Below are positions 1-5,279 of a DNA stretch of 5,279 nt, in pieces. The stretch lies in NCBI GenBank assembly GCA_025450155.1, contig JANWIB010000103.1:1-5279 (forward strand), in the 5' to 3' direction. Each line of letters opens with the position of its first letter. Position 1 is the first letter of the stretch. The stretch is from Sphingobacteriaceae bacterium. GTDB taxonomy: Bacteria > Bacteroidota > Bacteroidia > Sphingobacteriales > Sphingobacteriaceae. The notes under the pieces were generated by a model, which was not told the origin of the DNA, searched no databases, and saw nothing but the letters and a program-made list of their open reading frames with translations. A program made the position numbers and the translations under genes.

Positions 1-1
1 A

Positions 2-1237
2 TTGGTGCTATTAACTAACGGGCTTATTCCTTTAATTATTCTTTCCAGTTTTAAACACGATTATAAAAACCCCGGCGCTTTTTACGGCTTAGTCCTTTTT
101 ATGCAAAGTGCGTTAGTATTGGTATTTACGGCATTAGACGCGTTCCTGTTTTACATTGGTTGGGAGGCCGCCTTAATTCCGATATATTTTATTTGTGCTT
201 TATGGGGCGGTGAAAATCGTATTCGCGTAAACATCAAGTTTTTCATCTATACCATTTTGGGCAGTTTAATTATGTTGGTAGGTTTTATCTACCTGTATCT
301 GCAAACCCCAAATCATTCGTACGATATTCAGGCTTTCTATCAGTTGGCATTAGAGCCATCTACTCAGGGCTGGCTATTTTGGGCTTTTTTTATAGCATTT
401 GCTATCAAAATGCCAGTGTTTCCGTTCCATACCTGGCAGCCCGATACCTATACCGAGGCGCCTACAACAGGAACCATGCTGCTTTCAGGAATTATGTTGA
501 AAATGGGCATTTACGGCGTTATTCGATGGTTAATTCCGGTTGTTCCATTGGGTTTTGTGCAATGGGGACAAACGGCTTTAATTCTCTCTATTATCGGAAT
601 CGTTTATGCTTCTATTATCGCGTTTACACAGAATGATGTTAAGCGATTAGTAGCTTATTCTTCCATTGCTCACGTTGGATTAATTGCGGCTGGTATTTTT
701 GCCTGGAATCAACAGGGTTTACAGGGAGCAATGATCCAGATGATTAATCACGGAATAAATGTATTCGGATTATTCTTCGTATTGGACATTATTATTCGAA
801 GATTAAATACCAGAGATTCTGATCAGATGGGTGGAATTGCCAAAGTTGCTCCACAATTGGCCATCGCGTTTCTGATTATATTGCTTGGAACAGTTGCTCT
901 CCCATTAACCAATGGTTTTATCGGTGAGTTTTTACTGTTGATGGGCGTTTATCAGTACAACATTTGGGCGGCGGTTATTGCCGGCTTAACCATCATTTTC
1001 GGAGCAGTTTATATGTTGCGTATGTACCAGCGGGTGATGCTTGGGATAACTAATCAACATACAGTGCTCTTTCAGGATATAGATGGTGTAGAAAAAACGG
1101 TGCTCGTTATCGTATGCGCTTTGGTACTCCTTATTGGTATTTATCCAAAGCCATTGTTGCAAATCTCAGAACCTGCTGTTAATGCCTTACTGGAAGCGGT
1201 GAATGCCAAAATGCAAATCTTAAACTCAAAATTCTAA
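2..1237 (+). CDS. nuoM: NADH-quinone oxidoreductase subunit M, 5'-truncated by window edge
   Basis: NuoM is a proton-pumping, antiporter-like subunit of the membrane arm of respiratory complex I (NADH:quinone oxidoreductase, inner membrane). The 411 visible codons are open to the left edge, so the TTG at position 2 is not a credible start. Aligning key residues with E. coli NuoM (about 509 aa) suggests roughly 90 N-terminal residues are missing. Visible hallmarks, numbered in the fragment: E55 in WEAALIP (helix-5 glutamate), K136 in IKMPVFPFHTW (helix-7 lysine), K167 in SGIMLKMGIYG (helix 8), YSSIAHVG, and E309 in NGFIGEFLLL. The last three charged residues all sit 98 positions before E. coli K234, K265 and E407 as I recall them. 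Glu rather than Lys in helix 12 separates NuoM from NuoL and NuoN. The protein is hydrophobic throughout, with no frameshift. nuoN follows after 27 bases in the same operon. The assignment is firm; only the start is unknown. Confidence 0.96.
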   Translation: MVLLTNGLIPLIILSSFKHDYKNPGAFYGLVLFMQSALVLVFTALDAFLFYIGWEAALIPIYFICALWGGENRIRVNIKFFIYTILGSLIMLVGFIYLYLQTPNHSYDIQAFYQLALEPSTQGWLFWAFFIAFAIKMPVFPFHTWQPDTYTEAPTTGTMLLSGIMLKMGIYGVIRWLIPVVPLGFVQWGQTALILSIIGIVYASIIAFTQNDVKRLVAYSSIAHVGLIAAGIFAWNQQGLQGAMIQMINHGINVFGLFFVLDIIIRRLNTRDSDQMGGIAKVAPQLAIAFLIILLGTVALPLTNGFIGEFLLLMGVYQYNIWAAVIAGLTIIFGAVYMLRMYQRVMLGITNQHTVLFQDIDGVEKTVLVIVCALVLLIGIYPKPLLQISEPAVNALLEAVNAKMQILNSKF

Positions 1238-1264
1238 AAGGTCGGAGCCAAACAGAATAAAAAT

Positions 1265-2656
1265 ATGAACGCATTAATTACCTTATCCATTTTAGCGATC
1301 GTTGTTCTTTACCTTGGTCTGTATAAAGCTAAGAATGCGCTATTGCCGGTTAGTATTGTTGGGCTGTTAGGCGCATTAGCATTGGCCGTTTTTGAATGGA
1401 ATTCCGGCGCTGCGCCTATTTACGAGGGAATGATGCTGTTTGATAATTTTGCGGTTGCCTTTTCGGGCATTGCCATTGTTTCTACCCTTCTGATCTTCCT
1501 GTTATCAAAAAATTATTTTGAAAATATCAGTAGCCATGTTGCCGAATACTACACCATCCTGCTCTTTGCCTTAACGGGTATAGTGGTAATGGTTTCGTTC
1601 CACAATCTGGTAATGCTATTTATCGGGATAGAAATTATGTCGGTAAGCTTGTATATTTTAGCGGGGATCAAAAAAAGAGATTACGCCTCTAATGAAGCGG
1701 CATTGAAATATTTTTTGATGGGAGCTTTTTCTACTGGATTTTTATTGTTCGGGATAGCCTTACTTTACGGAGCCAGCGGTTCGTTTGATTTAGCTTCTAT
1801 CAATGCCTATGTTATAGCCCATCCCGCAGAGTTTACTCCAGATGTTTCGCCCTTGTTTTATGTGGGTATTTTATTGCTGATCATTGGCTTATGTTTTAAA
1901 ATAGGTGCTGCTCCGTTCCATTTCTGGACTCCGGATGTGTACGAAGGAGCGCCCACACTGATCACCGCATTCATGAGTACGGTAGTAAAAACTGCCGGAT
2001 TTGCCGCTTTCCTGCGTTTATTTGCCGCTTGTTTTACGCCGCTGCACGATTTCTGGATGCCCGTGTTGTTGGTTATTACCATCCTTACCTTGTTTATCGG
2101 CAATATTACCGCAGTATATCAGCACAGCTTTAAGCGAATGCTGGCCTATTCCAGTATCTCTCATGCCGGTTACATGCTGTTTGCCATCGTTTCACTAGGG
2201 AGCAATTCAGCCAACGCGGTGTTTTTATATGCCGGAGCCTATTCACTTGCCTCCATTACGGCCTTTGCCGTGTTGATGCTGGTTCAGCGCCAAACTGGAT
2301 CGGACAGCTTTGACAGTTTTAATGGTTTAGCTAAAAAGAATCCCTTTTTGGCTTTCACCTTAACCTTAGCCATGTTATCTCTGGCGGGAATCCCACTTAC
2401 GGCGGGTTTTATTGGTAAATTCATGCTATTTTCGCAGGCCTTATCCGAATACCACATCATCCTGGTGCTTTTAGCGGTATTGAATGCCGTGATTGGTATT
2501 TTCTATTATTTCCGGGTGATTATCGCCATGTATTTTAAAGCCGAAGAGCCGAATGCTTTAGCCGTACCGGCTTCTTTTAAATGGGTGCTAGCAGTATCGG
2601 CTGTGGTAACCATTATTCTAGGAGTCTATCCGGGTATACTGACACATTTAATGTGA
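1265..2656 (+). CDS. nuoN: NADH-quinone oxidoreductase subunit N
   Basis: NuoN is the third antiporter-like proton-translocating subunit of complex I, sitting between NuoM and the NuoA/J/K/H heel in the inner membrane. The protein is 463 aa, slightly shorter than E. coli NuoN (about 485 aa), very hydrophobic and apparently complete. Key residues seen: E123 in FIGIEIMSVSLYILAG (helix-5 Glu), K212 in CFKIGAAPFHFWTPDVYEGA (helix 7), K242 in STVVKTAGF (helix 8), YSSISHAGYML, and K385 in TAGFIGKFMLF (helix-12 Lys). They match E. coli E133, K217, K247 and K395 in order and approximate spacing. The ATG is 27 bases after the nuoM TAA and in the same frame, and no other ATG lies between, which fixes the start. 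There is no good Shine-Dalgarno: a GGAG at 1244-1247 is too far away (17 bases), and the leader AACAGAATAAAAAT is A-rich, as is common in Bacteroidota. It ends in TGA and is presumably the last nuo gene. Confidence 0.97.
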   Translation: MNALITLSILAIVVLYLGLYKAKNALLPVSIVGLLGALALAVFEWNSGAAPIYEGMMLFDNFAVAFSGIAIVSTLLIFLLSKNYFENISSHVAEYYTILLFALTGIVVMVSFHNLVMLFIGIEIMSVSLYILAGIKKRDYASNEAALKYFLMGAFSTGFLLFGIALLYGASGSFDLASINAYVIAHPAEFTPDVSPLFYVGILLLIIGLCFKIGAAPFHFWTPDVYEGAPTLITAFMSTVVKTAGFAAFLRLFAACFTPLHDFWMPVLLVITILTLFIGNITAVYQHSFKRMLAYSSISHAGYMLFAIVSLGSNSANAVFLYAGAYSLASITAFAVLMLVQRQTGSDSFDSFNGLAKKNPFLAFTLTLAMLSLAGIPLTAGFIGKFMLFSQALSEYHIILVLLAVLNAVIGIFYYFRVIIAMYFKAEEPNALAVPASFKWVLAVSAVVTIILGVYPGILTHLM

Positions 2657-2746
2657 CACCTGGTAATAAATTAGTTACGAGCCGGAAAACTCGCACCCAG
2701 CAAGGCGGCTCATTACGAACAGAATAAGAAATCCGGACATCGAGGT

Positions 2747-2791
2747 TTTTTAGGTATAGAATATCGTTGTTTAACTCGGCCCACCTAAAAA
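2747..2791. repeat. 9-bp perfect inverted repeat in the spacer
   Basis: TTTTTAGGT at 2747-2755 is the exact reverse complement of ACCTAAAAA at 2783-2791, with 27 bases between them. The stem has only two G-C pairs and a long loop, so it would be weak alone. The 3' arm is A-rich rather than T-rich on both strands, which argues against an intrinsic terminator. It could be an RNA structure, a protein-binding site or chance. The repeat is seen directly; its role is unknown. Confidence 0.45.
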
Positions 2792-2798
2792 TTTAGCT

Positions 2799-2814
2799 AA
2801 AAAGGCACTTTTTT
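2799..2814 (+). terminator. weak candidate terminator hairpin
   Basis: AAAAAG (2799-2804) can pair with CTTTTT (2808-2813) across a GCA loop, and a sixth T follows at 2814 before TAATTTAAG. A stem next to a T run resembles an intrinsic terminator, and its position after nuoN and before the next promoter is suitable. However, the stem has a single G-C pair and the T run is itself the stem's 3' arm, so it may not fold stably. This is the best terminator-like element I can see in the spacer, and it is a weak one. Confidence 0.25.
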
Positions 2815-2836
2815 AATTTAAGCAAATCCGATATAA

Positions 2837-2865
2837 TTTCCTCATCAAAATTTAATTAATATTTG
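2837..2865 (+). promoter_or_regulatory. probable Bacteroidota-type promoter for the DedA-ppa-CNNM unit
   Basis: AATATTTG at 2858-2865 matches the Bacteroidota primary-sigma -7 element TAnnTTTG except at its first base. TTTC at 2837-2840, 17 bases upstream, is a three-of-four match to the -33 element TTTG. Transcription would start near 2871-2873, giving a leader of about 16 bases before the ATG at 2888. Location and the -7 box support the call; the -33 box is poor. The motif is known for this phylum, so the call also depends on the inferred taxon. Confidence 0.45.
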
Positions 2866-2887
2866 TAGTTTTACAAGTGTTCGAAAT

Positions 2888-3565
2888 ATGCAAGACATCT
2901 GGAGTACCCTCCAACATATTATAAATCCTGAAGAGTTACTAAGAGAAGGCGGTTTTTACGTGCTGTTGTTTGTTGTTTTTGCTGAAACGGGTTTGTTTTT
3001 TGGTTTTTTTCTTCCGGGAGATTATTTACTGTTCCTGGCAGGAATGTTTGTGGCAACAGATAAATTGGACACGAACATTTTTGTTTTAATTGTTGGCTTG
3101 GTGGCTGCTGCCATAGCGGGGAACTTTGTAGGCTATTGGTTTGGTCATAAAACCGGGCCGGTTTTATATCATCGAAAAGATTCCTTCTTCTTCAAAAAGA
3201 AATATTTGTTAGTGGCCGAAGAATATTATCACAAACAAGGAGCTTTTGCTTTGATCATGGGAAGGTTCATCCCCATAGTGCGCACTTTCGCACCGATATT
3301 TGCAGGAGTGGTGAAATTAGATTTTAAAAAATTTGCCTTTTATAACATTGCTGGAGCTATTCTTTGGATTTCATCCTTAACATTATTAGGGTTTTTCCTC
3401 GGTAAAAAGTTTGAAAAAGAAGTTGAAGAGTACCTGTTGTATATTATTGTTGGATTTGTTGTAATTACAGCTCTTCCTTTAATTTGGGCATATATTAAGA
3501 ATAGATTTTTTTTAAAACGCGAAATAGAAAAAGAGAAGTTAAATCAATACAATAACTATGAGTAA
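2888..3565 (+). CDS. DedA-family (SNARE-associated/VTT domain) inner-membrane protein
   Basis: DedA proteins are polytopic inner-membrane proteins. Some members recycle undecaprenyl phosphate across the membrane, and others support envelope integrity, proton-motive force and resistance to alkali or cationic compounds; the substrate of this one cannot be read from sequence. The 225 aa length is typical. Motifs in order: E33 followed by TGLFFGFFLPGD with D45, then GNFVGYWFGHKTG (78-90), then the signature GRFIPIVRTFAP (125-136) with R126 and R132. The acidic pair and arginine pair correspond in spacing to residues required in E. coli YqjA/YghB (E39, D51, R130, R136, from memory). Hydrophobic segments lie at about 23-55, 63-86, 119-141, 148-171 and 182-202, and the C-terminal tail is rich in Lys and Glu. 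ATG 2888 is the only ATG start: upstream in frame there is no ATG before the TAA at 2834-2836. No Shine-Dalgarno is seen. Its last codons overlap ppa. Confidence 0.93.
   Translation: MQDIWSTLQHIINPEELLREGGFYVLLFVVFAETGLFFGFFLPGDYLLFLAGMFVATDKLDTNIFVLIVGLVAAAIAGNFVGYWFGHKTGPVLYHRKDSFFFKKKYLLVAEEYYHKQGAFALIMGRFIPIVRTFAPIFAGVVKLDFKKFAFYNIAGAILWISSLTLLGFFLGKKFEKEVEEYLLYIIVGFVVITALPLIWAYIKNRFFLKREIEKEKLNQYNNYE
3558..3565 (+). promoter_or_regulatory. stop/start overlap coupling DedA to ppa
   Basis: The ppa start codon (ATG, 3558-3560) lies inside the DedA gene, whose TAA occupies 3563-3565, giving an 8-base overlap in a different frame (ATGAGTAA). With no Shine-Dalgarno before ppa, re-initiation by ribosomes ending DedA translation is a reasonable way for ppa to be translated. 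The overlap is seen; the coupling is inferred. Confidence 0.6.
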
Positions 3566-4100
3566 GCACCCGTGGCATGAGGTTTCCCCAGGCGATGATC
3601 TTCCGTCTATCGTTAATGCAATTATTGAAATTCCAAAAGGATCAAAAGCAAAATATGAAATTTCTAAAGAATCAGGCCTTTTAAAATTAGACCGGGTTCT
3701 CTTTTCGTCGGTAATGTATCCCGCAAATTATGGGTTCATTCCGCAAACCTATTGTGATGATAAAGATCCCCTTGATATATTAGTGTTATGTTCGGTTGAT
3801 GTATACCCCATGTCGATAATTGAAGCCAGAGTAATTGGTGTCATGCACATGGTGGATAATGGCGAACAAGACGATAAAATCATTGCCGTTGCAAATAAAG
3901 ATATGTCTGTAAATTATATCCATGATTTAGCAGAACTACCCCCACATACCATGAAAGAAATTGTGCGTTTCTTCCAAGATTATAAAGCGCTTGAGCACAA
4001 AAACGTAACTATTGAGCAGTTGTTAGGCAGAGCAGAAGCCGAAACCGTTATTAAAGAAAGCCTTCAGCTTTACCAATCAACCTTTGTTGTAACTAAATAA
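3558..4100 (+). CDS. ppa: inorganic pyrophosphatase, family I, soluble
   Basis: This cytoplasmic Mg2+-dependent enzyme hydrolyses pyrophosphate to two phosphates, pulling forward nucleic acid, protein and lipid-carrier synthesis. The 180 aa length is close to E. coli Ppa (about 175 aa). The family signature is present as DKDPLDI (68-74). By alignment from memory, every E. coli active-site residue has a counterpart: E24 (E20), K32 (K29), E34 (E31), R46 (R43), Y54 (Y51), Y58 (Y55), D68/D70/D73 (D65/D67/D70), D100 (D97), D105 (D102), K107 (K104), and Y142-K143 (Y141-K142). It should therefore be active. The MSKHPWHEV start is well placed: the preceding conserved core begins only near residue 13, and the ATG overlaps the DedA stop. 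The next gene begins 6 bases after its TAA. It is a soluble enzyme, not the membrane ion-pumping HppA type or the Mn2+-dependent DHH family II type. Confidence 0.97.
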   Translation: MSKHPWHEVSPGDDLPSIVNAIIEIPKGSKAKYEISKESGLLKLDRVLFSSVMYPANYGFIPQTYCDDKDPLDILVLCSVDVYPMSIIEARVIGVMHMVDNGEQDDKIIAVANKDMSVNYIHDLAELPPHTMKEIVRFFQDYKALEHKNVTIEQLLGRAEAETVIKESLQLYQSTFVVTK

Positions 4101-4106
4101 GAATAA

Positions 4107-5279
4107 ATGGGTTTTCAGATTTTTCTTACCTTCTTTCTTGTTTTTTTAAACGGATTTTTTGTAGCAGCAGAGTTTGCCATCGTAAAAGTCCGTGTATCGC
4201 AAATAGAAATTAAAGCAAAATCTGGGAGCCCCGTAGCTAAAATTGCCAAACACATTGTTCAGCATCTGGATAATTATCTGGCGGCAACACAATTAGGAAT
4301 CACTTTAGCCTCTCTTGGATTAGGTTGGGTTGGCGAAGAGGTAATGGAGCATATTATTGATAATGCGTTATTAGCGTTCGGAGCAAGCGTTCAGTTTGCA
4401 ACCTCTTTTTCTCAAACCGCAGCTCCGGTAATCGCTTTTGCCATTATCACTATTCTTCATATTATTTTTGGCGAGTTAGCTCCCAAATCATTAGCCATAC
4501 AAAGACCAATTGGCATAACAATGGGTGTATCTTTCCCACTCCACGTTTTCTATTTACTATTTAGGCCATTTATCTGGATGTTAAATGGCTTGGCTAACCT
4601 GGTATTAAAACTTTTTGGCATTAGACCCTTGAGTGGCCATGAAGCCACGCACAGTTCCGAAGAACTCCAGTATTTATTAGATCAGGGAAAAGAAAGCGGA
4701 GCGCTCGATACCTCAGAGCACGAGTTGATTAAAAATGTATTTGATTTTAATGAACGGGTGGTCAAAAACATTATGGTTCCGCGTACTAAAATTTCTGGTG
4801 TTGAATTGGGTACTCCACACCGTGAATTGCTTGATCTTTTAATCAAAGAAGGTTATTCCCGGGTGCCTGTATATGATGAAACTATTGATAAAATTGTAGG
4901 TATTGTTCATGCCAAAGATGCGCTCCCACTTTTGGCCGAGAATAAAGAGTTGGTATTAAAAGACATTATCAGAAAGCCTTATTTTATACCAGAAACTAAA
5001 AAAATTAATGACCTGTTAAACGAATTGCAACAAAAGCGAATACAAATTGCTATTGTGTTGGATGAATTTGGTGGTACTGCTGGAATGGTTACGCTGGAAG
5101 ATATTGTAGAAGAGTTGGTAGGCGAAATACAAGACGAATACGATGAGGAAAAACCCATTGTTGAAAAGGTTTCTGACCATGAATTTATCGTCAATGCTGC
5201 CGCTACCATTTACGATGTAAATGAGTTTCTTCCACATGATCTCCCGGAAGACGGCGATTATGATACCATAGCGGGCTTG
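4107..5279 (+). CDS. CNNM/CorC (HlyC/CorC) family membrane protein with CBS pair, 3'-truncated by window edge
   Basis: Members of this family are inner-membrane proteins often annotated as 'hemolysin'. Characterised relatives act in Mg2+ and cobalt transport or efflux and resistance; haemolytic activity is not implied. The frame is open for 391 codons to the last base, and family members are about 420-450 aa, so some 30-60 residues are lost. Domains in order: an N-terminal DUF21/CNNM membrane domain (hydrophobic at 4-26, 98-121 and 137-171) with the motif NGFFVAAEFAIVKVR (15-29) and GELAPKS (122-128). A CBS pair follows at about 219-345, with MVPRT (223-227), GYSRVPVYDE (249-258), VLDEFGGTAGMVTLEDIVEE (317-336) and GEIQDEYD. 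Then the start of a CorC_HlyC domain (about 353 onward, DGDYDTIAGL at the edge). A TAA immediately precedes the ATG in frame, fixing the start; the gap from ppa is 6 bases. GldE of gliding bacteria is a relative, but no gldD or ssb neighbour is seen. Confidence 0.92.
   Translation, partial: MGFQIFLTFFLVFLNGFFVAAEFAIVKVRVSQIEIKAKSGSPVAKIAKHIVQHLDNYLAATQLGITLASLGLGWVGEEVMEHIIDNALLAFGASVQFATSFSQTAAPVIAFAIITILHIIFGELAPKSLAIQRPIGITMGVSFPLHVFYLLFRPFIWMLNGLANLVLKLFGIRPLSGHEATHSSEELQYLLDQGKESGALDTSEHELIKNVFDFNERVVKNIMVPRTKISGVELGTPHRELLDLLIKEGYSRVPVYDETIDKIVGIVHAKDALPLLAENKELVLKDIIRKPYFIPETKKINDLLNELQQKRIQIAIVLDEFGGTAGMVTLEDIVEELVGEIQDEYDEEKPIVEKVSDHEFIVNAAATIYDVNEFLPHDLPEDGDYDTIAGL

Larger units (their letters stand above)
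2657..2887. other. non-coding spacer between nuoN and the DedA gene
   Basis: This 231-base gap has no convincing open frame on either strand. The left part (2657-2740) is mixed in composition and holds an inverted repeat, GAGCCG (2679-2684) with CGGCTC (2706-2711), separated by 21 bases. It has no T tract after it, so it is not a standard terminator. The right part becomes AT-rich and holds a longer inverted repeat, a small hairpin ending in a T run, and a probable promoter (each listed separately). The spacer is the natural boundary between the complex I operon and the downstream three-gene unit. Confidence 0.8.

Noticed and set aside
379..636. Open frame of 85 codons on the + strand inside nuoM
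   Set aside because: It lies wholly within the well-supported nuoM frame, and its translation shows no recognisable domain.
1858..2103. Open frame of 81 codons on the - strand opposite nuoN
   Set aside because: It is antisense to strongly conserved nuoN sequence (helix 7-8 lysine region) and shows no domain or start signal.
2001..2198. Open frame of 65 codons on the + strand inside nuoN
   Set aside because: An out-of-frame shadow of nuoN with a Cys- and Pro-rich, low-complexity translation.
1251..2727. AACAGAATAA occurs at 1251-1260 (before nuoN) and at 2718-2727 (in the spacer)
   Set aside because: Repeated 10-mers are expected by chance many times in a window this size, the match does not extend in either direction, and A-rich leaders are normal here.
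2762..2769. Second promoter-like -7 box, TATCGTTG
   Set aside because: It differs from TAnnTTTG inside the conserved TTTG core, has no -33 partner at a suitable distance, and lies over 100 bases from the next gene.
1265..3565. Possible base-composition change between the nuo genes and the DedA gene, suggesting transfer
   Set aside because: Hand counts on sample 60-base lines overlap: nuoN 28 and 19 G+C, DedA gene 24 and 18. No clear shift is supported.
4979..5237. Two overlapping - strand open frames (4979-5209 and 5016-5237)
   Set aside because: Both are antisense to the CBS/CorC_HlyC coding region of the CNNM-family gene. One is Ser/Thr-rich in the way expected of a shadow frame.
4107..5279. 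Reading the last gene as a haemolysin toxin
   Set aside because: The 'hemolysin' label is historical for this DUF21-CBS-CorC_HlyC architecture. Nothing in the sequence suggests a secreted toxin.

Overview
The window is an ordinary-looking stretch of core bacterial chromosome with five protein genes, all on the + strand. It most likely comes from a member of the Bacteroidota, and a Sphingobacteriaceae/Pedobacter-like organism would fit. The grounds are moderate AT richness, no recognisable Shine-Dalgarno sequence before any of the four visible starts (A-rich leaders instead), and a near-match to the Bacteroidota -7 element (TAnnTTTG) just upstream of one gene. The taxon is an inference, not a measurement.

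Left half (1-2656): the distal end of a respiratory complex I operon. nuoM enters from the left edge without its first ~90 codons. A complete nuoN follows after 27 bases. Both encode antiporter-like proton-pumping subunits of the membrane arm. They can be told apart by the conserved helix-12 residue, which is Glu in NuoM and Lys in NuoN. nuoN is normally the last gene of a nuo operon, and a 231-base non-coding spacer follows it here.

Spacer (2657-2887): no gene. It holds several short inverted repeats, a weak AT-rich hairpin running into a T tract, and a probable promoter next to the following gene.

Right half (2888-5279): a tight three-gene unit. It consists of a DedA-family membrane protein, a family I soluble inorganic pyrophosphatase (ppa) whose start overlaps the DedA stop by 8 bases, and a CNNM/CorC-type membrane protein with a CBS pair. 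The last gene starts 6 bases after ppa and is cut by the right edge. The spacing suggests one transcript. The pyrophosphatase has every expected active-site residue. DedA proteins are linked to undecaprenyl-phosphate recycling and membrane energetics, and CNNM/CorC proteins to Mg2+ or cobalt handling. A link between lipid-carrier recycling, pyrophosphate removal and Mg2+ supply is therefore conceivable, but it is only an inference from gene order.

I see no mobile element, CRISPR array, tRNA, rRNA or phage gene, and no clear new system. The points most worth a second look are the structured spacer and the DedA-ppa-CNNM arrangement.
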